In this document: piece by piece, positions 17,096-24,740 of the stretch
Position numbering within the stretch: position 1 is the stretch's first letter
Layout: every line of letters begins with the position of its first letter
From: Rhodoferax sp. PAMC 29310
Lineage (GTDB): Bacteria > Pseudomonadota > Gammaproteobacteria > Burkholderiales > Burkholderiaceae_C
Length of the DNA: 64,000 nucleotides
Direction: 5' to 3'
NCBI RefSeq assembly: GCF_017948265.1
Contig: NZ_CP072852.1
Span: forward strand, 4,092,001 to 4,156,000
Notes under the pieces: model-generated
What the model saw: the letters and a program-made list of their open reading frames with translations, nothing else
Told to the model about the DNA's origin: nothing
Database searches by the model: none
Made by a program: the position numbers and the translations under genes

Positions 17096-18396
17096 GTGGC
17101 CAGAAATCGAGTGGCGTACTCAAGATCATCGTAGGTGGTGCCCTGGCTCATGGCGTTGACAAACTTTCGCCACGGCAGGTCAGGCTCGGCCAGCTTGAAA
17201 CCGTAAACGCCTCCCGTTCCCTCTTCGCTGCCGCGAACGACCATCACCTTGAGCGCCGACAACTCGGTCTTGCCGAGCTGAATACTGGCATCACACCATG
17301 TATCCACCGGAAGCGGCATGGCAGACACTGCCTTGAAGCCGAATTCCGATAATTCAGTCACCACGACGTCATAGGACTCCTGAATGATGGACGACTGAAC
17401 GGTTAGCGTTCCAGGGCATTTCACAGAGTAGCGGGTGTGCTGTCTCAGCATCTCCTGATCGGTCATTGCCACAGGAACCGGGGGCAAGACATGTTGATAC
17501 GGCTTGAGCTCGTAAATTGCGTGCAGCAGCGATTTTCGGCGGGTATCCAAATCCCTGAAAACCTGGGTCCGTTGATTAAAAAAATAGTCCAGCAGGTCCG
17601 GTGTCATGACTGGGTCATTGGTGGTGAAGTAACGTCGACTGGGCACCTGGATATTAGGCAGAACCGTCTTGACGAAATAATTATGCAAATTCTTGTTGAA
17701 TCTCTTCTTGCCGTAGGTTTTTTCAAAAACCTCTGGCGCTTTGTACAAGTCCAACGACGCGCCCACCGCTGGCGCTCCATTTGCAAAATCGTAGTTATCC
17801 ACCGTGTTTTCCTTCAATCGCTGAAAGAAAAGCAATGACTCATACATCTCAATGCGGTTGGGGTTCACGGCAATCAACAAGTGGCGGGTGTCAAAGAAGG
17901 TCGTGCAGTAGTCATACATGAACTTCATTAACGGAAAGAGAATCGCGCCACCCGTCTTCCTGAATTTGGGATGCACCGCCAATGCAGAGACCTCGGCCAG
18001 ATTTCCGTGCAGCTGGCGCACAGGCGTCAGGTCAAAAATAGTCTGTAGCGGGAACCCAAACAAGCTTTCCCGTATCAGTGACAGAGTGCCCACCACTTCA
18101 CCGTCAAACTTGGCGCACAAAGTCGTGGTCGTCGGCAGGGCATGGTAAATCGTCACCCGCATTCCAGAGGGGTCGGGGCGCATAAAGCCACTGCTGACAT
18201 AGGCATCGTGCAGCAGCTTGAAGCAGGCCTCAAGCTCCTCTTTTGTTTCTGCAATTTTCAGGACCAGTCGCGGGTCAGGATTGGGATTGCAGTCAACAAA
18301 GGAACGGTAGATGGCAAACCGCGCATCACGGGGCAGAAACGAGAATAGCTGTCGAAGACTTTGGCGAAGCGATTTTCTGGCTTCTGAATTTTTCAT
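17092..18396 (-). CDS. FeeM-like N-acyltransferase with C-terminal PilZ domain (copy 1)
   Basis: First gene of the tandem pair; 434 residues, clearly homologous along its whole length to the next gene (shared RFAIYRSFVDC, GMRVTIYHALPTTTTLCA, AEVSALAVHPKFR, FFDTRHL, RRYFTTNDPVMTPDLLDYFFN). The PilZ part starts at RQHTR (318-322), keeping the RxxxR pair, and has ELSEFG in place of (D/N)xSxxG. A strong ribosome site GGGAGGAG precedes the ATG. The pair arose by tandem duplication and has diverged substantially, suggesting different acyl or amine substrates. Regulation is not visible; a GGCTCA/TGAGCC hairpin lies at 18429-18443 in the leader. Confidence 0.8.
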   Translation of the reverse strand: MKNSEARKSLRQSLRQLFSFLPRDARFAIYRSFVDCNPNPDPRLVLKIAETKEELEACFKLLHDAYVSSGFMRPDPSGMRVTIYHALPTTTTLCAKFDGEVVGTLSLIRESLFGFPLQTIFDLTPVRQLHGNLAEVSALAVHPKFRKTGGAILFPLMKFMYDYCTTFFDTRHLLIAVNPNRIEMYESLLFFQRLKENTVDNYDFANGAPAVGASLDLYKAPEVFEKTYGKKRFNKNLHNYFVKTVLPNIQVPSRRYFTTNDPVMTPDLLDYFFNQRTQVFRDLDTRRKSLLHAIYELKPYQHVLPPVPVAMTDQEMLRQHTRYSVKCPGTLTVQSSIIQESYDVVVTELSEFGFKAVSAMPLPVDTWCDASIQLGKTELSALKVMVVRGSEEGTGGVYGFKLAEPDLPWRKFVNAMSQGTTYDDLEYATRFLAT

Positions 18397-19163
18397 CTAT
18401 CAGTCTCCTCCCAATCAGAACTTCGGCAGGCTCAGTTTGAGCCATGCGACTTGAACGCTGAGAGGATCGTCGTTCAGACAAGCCCATAACCGACCTTGGC
18501 TACTCTCAAGTACGCACCTCTCAATGATAATTTCTCAAACATCAGGTCGGAGACGGTCAGCGAGCATTCTCTGACATAAAGACCCCTTTGTCATCCCTAG
18601 TGAATACGCTATCTATTTGCATCCAACCGCACGAGTGAGCGGCCTGATCTTTGGATTGATTTCATCTGTAATACTCTTTTATCACTTTTCGCACGCTCGC
18701 CATTCGCAATGTGTAATTCACTGTACGGCGGCGTTTCACTGTGTTGAGTTCGAATTTTGATCTGTTTGGCGAGCGACGGTGTAGCTAAGTTGGCGTTTCA
18801 ATACAACTTTGCGTTACCCCGAAAACCTTGCCGTTGCCAGCGCGTCAAGCGATCGCTCACGCCGATCACTGAAAAGACTAGTCGGCGCTATTGGCGGCGG
18901 ATATCCGGCGTGGACCGGTCCACAAACCTGGGATGCCATTTCGCAGACTGTCTTTTTGATAGAACTGTTCGCGCTTGAGCGGGCCAAACCTGGCCGCCAG
19001 CCGAATCACGATCCATTGATTCAAAGCTTGAGCAGAGGGGCTAGATACGTTTCCGCCTGTTACACCAAGCGCCTCGCCGAAAGGTCGGCAACCCCGCTTC
19101 ACCTTAACCAAACAGACTCCGCGGATACCGAGACGATTCTGATGAGCGGTGGGCGTCAAAGGG
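18397..19163. other. Intergenic region of ~770 bp without a confident gene
   Basis: Between the divergent ends of the acyltransferase pair and rfbC there is no ORF that I can support. A plus-strand frame from 18809 reads through to 19615, but its second half is merely the antisense of rfbC. Its first ~115 codons (with IGGGYPAWTGPQTWDAIS) look more protein-like yet match no family I know, and may be a gene remnant. The segment has lower G+C than its neighbours near 18500-18780. A small hairpin lies at 18429-18443. Confidence 0.4.
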
Positions 19164-19718
19164 CTACGCGCCCAGCGGTGGGCAAGCGCTTAAAAATGAG
19201 GCGCCGGCGGCGTCCTTGGCCGAAAGCGCGGGTGGGGCGTCCATGGCAGGCCAGTCAATGGCCAGCGTGGGGTCGTTCCAGGCAATGCAGCGCTCATGCG
19301 CCGGGGCGTAATAGTCGGTGGTTTTGTACAAAAACTCGGCCGTGTCAGACAACACCACAAACCCGTGCGCCAAGCCGGGCGGCACCCACAGCTGGCGGTT
19401 GTTGGCGGCCGACAAAATCTCGCCCACCCACTGGCCAAACGTGGGTGACTCCGGGCGAATGTCCACCGCCACGTCAAACACCTCGCCCGCCACCACGCGC
19501 ACCAGTTTTCCTTGAGGCTGCTGCACCTGGTAGTGCAGGCCCCGCAGCACGCCCTTGGCGGACTTGGAGTGGTTGTCTTGCAAAAAACTCAAGTTCAGGC
19601 CCGTGGCTTCGTTGAACGCCTTCTGGTTGAAGCTCTCATAAAAGAAGCCGCGTGCGTCGCCAAACACCTTGGGCTCAATCAGCAGCACATCTGCAATTTT
19701 GCAAGCCGTGACCTTCAT
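19164..19718 (-). CDS. rfbC: dTDP-4-dehydrorhamnose 3,5-epimerase
   Basis: RmlC-type cupin of 184 residues, the usual size. It converts dTDP-4-keto-6-deoxyglucose to dTDP-4-keto-rhamnose. Visible hallmarks are VFGDARGFFYESFN, LSFLQDNHSKS, GVLRGLHYQ with the catalytic histidine, and the C-terminal DYYAPAHERCIAWNDP segment. Last gene of the rfbBDAC operon; its ATG overlaps the rfbA stop. Cytoplasmic; feeds dTDP-L-rhamnose to the exopolysaccharide or LPS. Confidence 0.95.
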   Translation of the reverse strand: MKVTACKIADVLLIEPKVFGDARGFFYESFNQKAFNEATGLNLSFLQDNHSKSAKGVLRGLHYQVQQPQGKLVRVVAGEVFDVAVDIRPESPTFGQWVGEILSAANNRQLWVPPGLAHGFVVLSDTAEFLYKTTDYYAPAHERCIAWNDPTLAIDWPAMDAPPALSAKDAAGASFLSACPPLGA

Positions 19719-20635
19719 CAGTACACCTTCTCTTTGAGCAAACGCAGCAAATACTGGCCGTAACCAGACTTCACCAGCGGCTGCGCCAGATTTTCCAGCT
19801 GCGCGTCGTCAATCCAGCCATGGCGCCACACCACCTCTTCAGGGGCGGCTACTTTCAGGCCCTGGCGGTTTTCAATGGTGTAGATGAACTGGCTCGCCTC
19901 CATCATCGACTCGTGCGTGCCCGTGTCCAGCCACGCGTAGCCGCGCCCCATGGTCTGCACGTCCAGCGTGCCTTGCTCCAGGTACAGGCGGTTCAGGTCG
20001 GTGATCTCCAGCTCGCCACGGGCTGAGGGCTTCACCTGCTTGGCCATTTCCACCACGTTGCTGTCGTAAAAGTACAAACCTGTGACGGCATAGCGCGACT
20101 TCGGCTTGGCGGGCTTTTCTTCCAGGCTGATGGCACGGCCAGCGTCGTCAAACTCCACCACGCCGTAGCGCTCGGGGTCTTGCACCGCGTAGGCAAACAC
20201 CGTGGCGCCGTGGGTTTGCTGGTTGGCTTTTTTCAACAAGCCGGCAAAGTCGTGGCCGTAAAAAATGTTGTCGCCCAGCACCAGTGCGCTCGGCGCCCCG
20301 TTCAGAAACTTCTCGCCAATCAAAAACGCCTGCGCCAAGCCATCGGGGGAGGGCTGCACGGCGTAGGTGATCTGAATGCCCCACTGGCTGCCGTCGCCCA
20401 GCAGCTGCTCAAAACGCGGCGTGTCTTGCGGGGTTGAGATCACCAGCACCTCGCGAATTCCCGCCAGCAGCAGCGCCGTCAGCGGGTAATAAATCATGGG
20501 CTTGTCGTAAATGGGCAGCAACTGCTTGCTCACCACCTGCGTCACCGGGTACAGCCGAGTGCCTGAGCCGCCCGCCAAAATAATGCCTTTGCGCGCAGGC
20601 GCAGAGCCCGCGTGGGTGAACGTGGTTGTGGTCAT
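19718..20635 (-). CDS. rfbA: Glucose-1-phosphate thymidylyltransferase
   Basis: RmlA of 305 residues, first enzyme of dTDP-rhamnose synthesis (dTTP + glucose-1-P). Signature motif [16 protein letters not shown] lies near the N-terminus, followed by [25 protein letters not shown] and [16 protein letters not shown]. Its start overlaps the rfbD stop (ATGA-type), and its stop overlaps the rfbC start. The N-terminus has a short extra stretch ([14 protein letters not shown]) before the core. Confidence 0.96.
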   Translation of the reverse strand: MTTTTFTHAGSAPARKGIILAGGSGTRLYPVTQVVSKQLLPIYDKPMIYYPLTALLLAGIREVLVISTPQDTPRFEQLLGDGSQWGIQITYAVQPSPDGLAQAFLIGEKFLNGAPSALVLGDNIFYGHDFAGLLKKANQQTHGATVFAYAVQDPERYGVVEFDDAGRAISLEEKPAKPKSRYAVTGLYFYDSNVVEMAKQVKPSARGELEITDLNRLYLEQGTLDVQTMGRGYAWLDTGTHESMMEASQFIYTIENRQGLKVAAPEEVVWRHGWIDDAQLENLAQPLVKSGYGQYLLRLLKEKVY

Positions 20636-21546
20636 GGTGCGGTACTCCCTTTGATTTCAGTCAACATGCGCGCCACCCCTTGCTGCCAAGGCGGCAGCAC
20701 CAGGTTGAACGCGGTTTGCAGGCGGCTGGTGTCCAGCCGTGAGTTCAGCGGCCGTTGCGCCGGCGTGGGGTAATTGGCAGTGGAGGTGGGCGCCACTTGC
20801 TCGGGGCCGGCTTTCAAGGGCCAGCCCAGCGCTTGGGCTTGGGCCAGCACATAACGCGCGTAGCCACACCAGGTGGTCTCGCCGGCGGCCACGCAGTGGT
20901 ACAGGCCGGCCAACTCGGGGCGCAGCATGGCGGCGCGCAAGGTGTGGGTGGTCACGTCAGCCAGCAGTTCGGCCGAGGTGGGCGCACCAAACTGGTCGTC
21001 AATCACAGTCAGTGCGTCGCGCTCGCCGGCCAGGCGCAGCATGGTCTTGGCAAAGTTGCCGCCGCGTGCCGCGTACACCCAGCTGGTGCGAAAAATCAGG
21101 TGCTTCGGGGTGCTGGCCACCCGCTGCTCGCCCTCCAGCTTGGTGCGGCCATACACGCTCAAGGGCCCGGTGGCGTCTGATTCGCGCCAGGGCGCCGTGT
21201 CACTGCCGTCAAACACATAGTCGGTGGAGTAGTGCACCAGCCAGGCGCCCAGCGCCTTGGCCTGCTCGGCCAGCACGCCGGGGGCCAGCGCATTCAGGGT
21301 GCGGGCGAACTCGGGTTCGCTCTCGGCCTTGTCCACGGCGGTGTGGGCGGCGGCGTTCACAATCACGTCGGGCTTCACCCGTTGCACCGTCTCGGCCAAG
21401 CCGGCCAGGTTGCTGAAGTCACCACACAGGCCGTCGGGGTTGTGGGCGGGGTCAAAGTCCACCGCCACCACCTCGCCCAGCACGCTCAAACTGCGTTGCA
21501 GCTCCCAGCCCACTTGCCCGCCGCGTCCGAAAAGCAGAATTTTCAT
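20632..21546 (-). CDS. rfbD: dTDP-4-dehydrorhamnose reductase
   Basis: RmlD of 304 residues (SDR superfamily): NAD(P)-binding [13 protein letters not shown] at the N-terminus, [15 protein letters not shown], the active-site STDYVFDG and YGRTKLEGE (YxxxK). It performs the last step to dTDP-L-rhamnose. The ATG at 21546 overlaps the rfbB stop by 4 bp, which decides this start over longer in-frame extensions into rfbB. Confidence 0.95.
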   Translation of the reverse strand: MKILLFGRGGQVGWELQRSLSVLGEVVAVDFDPAHNPDGLCGDFSNLAGLAETVQRVKPDVIVNAAAHTAVDKAESEPEFARTLNALAPGVLAEQAKALGAWLVHYSTDYVFDGSDTAPWRESDATGPLSVYGRTKLEGEQRVASTPKHLIFRTSWVYAARGGNFAKTMLRLAGERDALTVIDDQFGAPTSAELLADVTTHTLRAAMLRPELAGLYHCVAAGETTWCGYARYVLAQAQALGWPLKAGPEQVAPTSTANYPTPAQRPLNSRLDTSRLQTAFNLVLPPWQQGVARMLTEIKGSTAP

Positions 21547-22616
21547 GCCGATTCCTTGGCGCCGTATTGCTTGCTTACCCAGTCGCGGTAGCCGCCGCTT
21601 TGCACGTTGGCCACCCAGTCCGGGTTGTCCAGGTACCACTGCACGGTTTTGCGAATGCCGGTTTCAAAGGTCTCAGCGGGCTTCCAGCCCAGTTGCTGCT
21701 CAATCTTGCGCGCGTCAATTGCGTAGCGGCGGTCGTGGCCGGGGCGGTCGGTCACGTAGGTGATTTGCTCTTTGTAAGCCTTGCCGTCAGCGCGGGGCTT
21801 GAGTTCGTCCAGCAGGGCGCACACGGTGTGCACGATGTCCAGGTTGGGCTTCTCGTTCCAGCCGCCCACGTTGTAGACCTCGCCCAGTTGGCCGGCTTCC
21901 AGCACGCGGCGAATGGCGCTGCAGTGGTCGGTCACATACAACCAGTCGCGAATCTGCTGGCCATCGCCATACACCGGCAGCGGCTTGCCCGCTTGGGCAT
22001 TCACAATCATCAGCGGAATCAGCTTCTCTGGAAAGTGAAACGGCCCGTAGTTGTTGCTGCAATTGGTGGTCAGCACCGGCAGGCCATAGGTGTGGTGGTA
22101 GGCGCGCACCAGGTGGTCGCTGGCCGCCTTGGAGGCTGAATACGGGCTGTTGGGCTCGTAGCGGTGCGTCTCGGTAAACGCATCGTCCGTCTTGGCCAGC
22201 GAGCCATACACCTCGTCGGTGGACACATGCAGCAATCTAAAAGCCACCTTGGCCGCCTCTGGCAGCGTGCCCCAGTACGCACGCACGGCTTCCAGCAAAT
22301 TGAAGGTGCCCACAATATTGGTTTGGATGAACTCGCCCGGCCCGTGAATCGAGCGGTCCACATGCGACTCGGCGGCAAAGTTCACCACCGCGCGGGGCTG
22401 GTGCTGTGTCAGCAGTTGGGCCACCAGCGCCGCGTCGCCAAAGTCGCCTTGCACAAACACATGTCGCGCATCGCCTTGCAGCGAAGCCAGGTTTTGCAAG
22501 TTGCCCGCGTAGGTCAGTTTGTCCAGGTTGATGACCGTCTCGTCGCTGCTACGCAGCCAGTCCAGAACAAAGTTGCTGCCAATAAAACCGGCGCCGCCGG
22601 TCACCAAAATCGTCAT
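21543..22616 (-). CDS. rfbB: dTDP-glucose 4,6-dehydratase
   Basis: RmlB of 357 residues, NAD-dependent extended [20 protein letters not shown], then [10 protein letters not shown], the catalytic STDEVYGSL and [22 protein letters not shown]. First gene of the rhamnose operon. A good sigma70 promoter (22637-22665) and a GGGAGG ribosome site precede it. A 14-bp palindrome lies upstream of the -35 box. Role: dTDP-glucose to dTDP-4-keto-6-deoxyglucose in the cytoplasm. Confidence 0.97.
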   Translation of the reverse strand: MTILVTGGAGFIGSNFVLDWLRSSDETVINLDKLTYAGNLQNLASLQGDARHVFVQGDFGDAALVAQLLTQHQPRAVVNFAAESHVDRSIHGPGEFIQTNIVGTFNLLEAVRAYWGTLPEAAKVAFRLLHVSTDEVYGSLAKTDDAFTETHRYEPNSPYSASKAASDHLVRAYHHTYGLPVLTTNCSNNYGPFHFPEKLIPLMIVNAQAGKPLPVYGDGQQIRDWLYVTDHCSAIRRVLEAGQLGEVYNVGGWNEKPNLDIVHTVCALLDELKPRADGKAYKEQITYVTDRPGHDRRYAIDARKIEQQLGWKPAETFETGIRKTVQWYLDNPDWVANVQSGGYRDWVSKQYGAKESA

Positions 22617-22636
22617 TGTTGAACCTCCCTGAACAA

Positions 22637-22665
22637 AAAATACCTGACCATTGTCGCAGTGTCAA
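22637..22665 (-). promoter_or_regulatory. Sigma70 promoter of rfbBDAC
   Basis: On the minus strand a perfect -35 TTGACA (22665-22660) is separated by exactly 17 bp from a -10 TATTTT (22642-22637). The predicted start point is about 22630, 14 nt upstream of the rfbB ATG, a leader just long enough for the GGGAGG ribosome site. Directly visible; transcription not shown. Confidence 0.75.
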
Positions 22666-22683
22666 CGTCCTAAAACAGCCTTT

Positions 22684-22697
22684 AGTCCATTCGGACT
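22684..22697. promoter_or_regulatory. Palindromic operator candidate upstream of rfbB
   Basis: AGTCC-ATTC-GGACT is a perfect 5-bp inverted repeat with 4-bp spacer. Its centre is about -60.5 from the predicted rfbB start point, a classic class I activator position. The same palindrome (AGTCC-GTTT-GGACT) occurs upstream of the truncated PEP-CTERM gene at 24642-24655, at nearly the same distance from the start codon. Binding protein unknown. Confidence 0.5.
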
Positions 22698-22770
22698 GCG
22701 GGGCCGAGCCAGCGCAAGTCTGGCTGGGTGGGCGGTCATGCCTGCTTTGGGTCAAACCCCCAAAAGCGAA

Positions 22771-22790
22771 AAGGGAGTCGAAGCTCCCTT
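22771..22790 (-). terminator. Rho-independent terminator of the broken PEP-CTERM gene
   Basis: On the minus strand, AAGGGAG and CTCCCTT form a 7-bp stem around a CTTCGA loop, followed by a TTTT tract. It lies 27 bp beyond the stop codon of the PEP-CTERM tail remnant, the expected place for that gene's terminator. Confidence 0.65.
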
Positions 22791-22816
22791 GGGGTCAGAC
22801 GCACGCCTTGTGGCAA

Positions 22817-22880
22817 TCAGGCTGCTTTGTGTTTGCGGCGCAGGGCGATAGAGCCCATCAGGCCCAGGCCGGTGCGCGCG
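22817..22880 (-). pseudogene. PEP-CTERM sorting-tail remnant (3' end of a gene)
   Basis: The minus-strand frame ending in TGA at 22819-22817 encodes ARTGLGLMGSIALRRKHKAA. This is a typical PEP-CTERM end: a hydrophobic helix with a GLGLMG core and a terminal Arg/Lys cluster. No start codon or upstream coding sequence continues in frame; the sequence beyond ~22880 instead encodes an antitoxin fragment on the opposite strand. A terminator follows. I read it as the severed 3' end of an exported exosortase substrate gene, whose 5' half may be the fragment at 24371-24571. Confidence 0.6.
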
Positions 22881-22882
22881 GC

Positions 22883-23030
22883 ATGACCCAGATGGCCAAA
22901 GACTCTGGTTTGGGTTGCCAAAGCCTCTACAAAGCGTTGGCCTCTCGCTGCAAAGCCCCGTTATGAAACGGTGATGAAAGTCGTGCGGGCGCTGGGTGTG
23001 AACCTCCATGCAGAAATGCGTCCAAACTAA
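22883..23030 (+). pseudogene. HigA-family (addiction module antidote) remnant, frameshifted
   Basis: The first frame reads MTQMAKDSGLGCQSLYKALA and then stops early at 22964-22966. One frame over, the text continues YETVMKVVRALGVNLHAEM to TAA 23028-23030. Together these are the C-terminal half of the 'probable addiction module antidote' HTH family. One base loss near the SRCKA codons explains the shift. The N-terminal half and the toxin gene are missing. It is therefore a dead fragment, probably brought in by a past insertion. Confidence 0.65.
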
Positions 23031-23192
23031 CGGCGCACCTCTTTATGCAAAAGTTACAAGCCTTTTAAGCCTCTAGCGCCAGTGCAGTCTGCGTAAGTTG
23101 CTCCTGAAAATGCAGCAATTCAATGAGGGCGCCGTGCCATTCAGCGGCCCCCATTCCCTGCAACCCAACCCATCCACCCAAGCCGCCAGCCA

Positions 23193-24296
23193 TCACCCCC
23201 GTGCATCGCCCCAGCGCAGTCGGGCGTTGTCGTCGCCCCGGTAAAGGGTCTCGCCGTGGCGGTCTACGCAGTAGGCGGGCGACACAATCATTTCAACAAA
23301 GGGCTGGTCGGCGGCAATGCGGGTGTATTCAAACAACACACTTCGCACCACCTTGGCCCCGGCGCGCAGGTGGCTGCCGTGGCCAATCCAGGCCGGGCCG
23401 GTAATGCTCACCCCCGGCTCAATGCGCACACTGGAGCCAATGTAAACCGGCCCCGTGATCGACACCTCGTCCCACGGAATGGAGGTGTTCAGCCCCACCC
23501 ATACACCCGGCCTAACCTCAGTGCCCGGCATGTTCACCTCGGCCACCTCGCCGCGCAGCACCCGCTGCAACACCGTCCAGTAGTCGCTCACCCGGCCAAT
23601 GTCGATCCAGTTAAAAAACCGGTTCTGGGCAAAAAATGGCTTTCTGTCGGCCACCAGCTGGGGAAACAACTGCGAGCCAATGTCATACACCTGGCCCGGT
23701 GGCACCAGCTCAAGCACCTCCGGCTGAAAGATGTAAATGCCCGTGCTGGCCAGCGTGGACTTGGCCTCGGCCGGTGTCGGCTTTTCCTGAAACGACACAA
23801 TGCGCCCGCCCGGCTCGGTGACCACAATGCCGTAAGACTCCACCTCAGACAGCGGCACATCCAGCGCCACCACACTGGCGATCGCACCCTTGGTCTTGTG
23901 CTCATGCAGGGCCGCACCAATGTCCATGTCAATCAAGGCGTCGCCACACAGCACCAGCGTGGTCTGATCAAAAAAGCCGCTGAAGTCTTGAATACGCCGC
24001 ATGCCACCGGCCGAACCCATGGGGCGGGGCACGATGTCGCCGTGGTCAAGCACACCCTCATACGAGTAGCCAATCTCCACGCCCCAGCGGCTGCCGTCGC
24101 CAAAATAGCGCTCAATCATCTGGTGGTGGTAGGCCACGTTCACCATGATCTGCTTTATTCCGTGGCGCGCCAGATGCTCAATCTGGTATTCCATCAGCGG
24201 CTTGCCCAGAATGGGCACCATGGGTTTGGGTAAATCCTTGGTCAAAGGCCGAACCCGTGTGCCTTGCCCCGCCGCCAAAATCATGCCTTTTGCCAT
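23193..24296 (-). CDS. NDP-sugar pyrophosphorylase (nucleotidyltransferase with LbetaH tail)
   Basis: Protein of 367 residues. The N-terminal Rossmann-like nucleotidyltransferase domain opens with MILAAGQGTRVRPLTKDLPKPM, with the pyrophosphorylase signature GxGTRxRPLT and the KP of the sugar-nucleotide site; LCGDALIDMDI supplies the metal-binding Asp. From ~260 a left-handed beta-helix follows (VRPGVWVG, GPVYIGSSVRI, GPAWIGHGSHL). Such proteins make GDP-mannose or other NDP-sugars; the nucleotide and sugar cannot be fixed from sequence. Ribosome site GGAGGG. It lies between the two PEP-CTERM fragments, so it may have arrived with the insertion that split that gene. Confidence 0.85.
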   Translation of the reverse strand: MAKGMILAAGQGTRVRPLTKDLPKPMVPILGKPLMEYQIEHLARHGIKQIMVNVAYHHQMIERYFGDGSRWGVEIGYSYEGVLDHGDIVPRPMGSAGGMRRIQDFSGFFDQTTLVLCGDALIDMDIGAALHEHKTKGAIASVVALDVPLSEVESYGIVVTEPGGRIVSFQEKPTPAEAKSTLASTGIYIFQPEVLELVPPGQVYDIGSQLFPQLVADRKPFFAQNRFFNWIDIGRVSDYWTVLQRVLRGEVAEVNMPGTEVRPGVWVGLNTSIPWDEVSITGPVYIGSSVRIEPGVSITGPAWIGHGSHLRAGAKVVRSVLFEYTRIAADQPFVEMIVSPAYCVDRHGETLYRGDDNARLRWGDARG

Positions 24297-24370
24297 GAGA
24301 AAACCCTCCAGGATATTTGTATGTGTTTTAGGCCGCCATCGCCCGTCTTACCTGCGGGATCAGCTATTGA

Positions 24371-24571
24371 TTAAATAGCAATTCCAAAGCTGCCAAACCT
24401 TGAGCCCACCCCACCCACGATATGGGAGGTCGTAAATAAGGTCAACGTGCCCAATGAGATGCCGCTCAACGAACCCGAGACTGGCGTGATGTCCGTCGTC
24501 GCGGCTTGCGCGCCTGTGGCAAATGTCGTCAATGCAGTGACAGCTGCAAGTGCGAAGGTTTTGAATTTCAT
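24371..24571 (-). pseudogene. Truncated PEP-CTERM-type exported protein (5' part)
   Basis: An ORF of 66 codons starts at ATG 24571 behind a strong AGGGGG ribosome site. It encodes a clean signal peptide (MKFKTFALAAVTALTTFATG, cleavage after AQA) followed by ~43 residues rich in Ser/Gly/Thr (SGSLSGISLGTLTL), as in short exosortase substrates. It ends abruptly at TAA with no sorting motif or hydrophobic tail. A promoter and palindrome lie upstream, so it may still be expressed as a short secreted peptide. I think it is the 5' half of a disrupted gene, but a tiny functional peptide cannot be ruled out. Confidence 0.55.
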
Positions 24572-24611
24572 GATTTCCCCCTGTGAATGGTTTCTGACCA
24601 AGTTTGGGGTC

Positions 24612-24655
24612 ATACTAATTTCAGGGTAAACCCGTGTCTATAGTCCGTTTGGACT
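24612..24655 (-). promoter_or_regulatory. Promoter and palindrome upstream of the truncated PEP-CTERM gene
   Basis: On the minus strand, -35 TAGACA (24640-24635) and -10 TAGTAT (24617-24612) are 17 bp apart, giving a start near 24605. Immediately upstream lies the palindrome AGTCC-GTTT-GGACT (24642-24655), centred near -43.5 and abutting the -35 box, a position suited to a LuxR-type class II activator. The palindrome is shared with the rfbB upstream region. Confidence 0.5.
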
Positions 24656-24740
24656 AACTGCGACCGGGTGGGTTGGGGGCTGGCTGGTGCGAATGACCGG
24701 TGTTGGCGCTGACCACGGCGCCGGTGGGCGCCGTGTGTAC

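Noticed and set aside
18809..19615. Long plus-strand ORF of 268 codons
   Set aside because: From ~19164 on it is the exact antisense of rfbC, whose family assignment is certain; the Arg/Pro-rich translation is typical of a shadow frame. Only the first third is kept as an unresolved region.
20739..21416. 225-codon plus-strand ORF opposite rfbD
   Set aside because: Extremely Arg/Ser/Pro-rich and antisense to a conserved rfbD; a high-G+C shadow.
22883..22915. Minus-strand PESLAIWVM reading as the PEP motif of the sorting tail
   Set aside because: It is in a different frame from the tail and exactly antisense to the conserved start of the antitoxin fragment, so I treat the resemblance as chance, though a frameshifted PEP motif cannot be wholly excluded.
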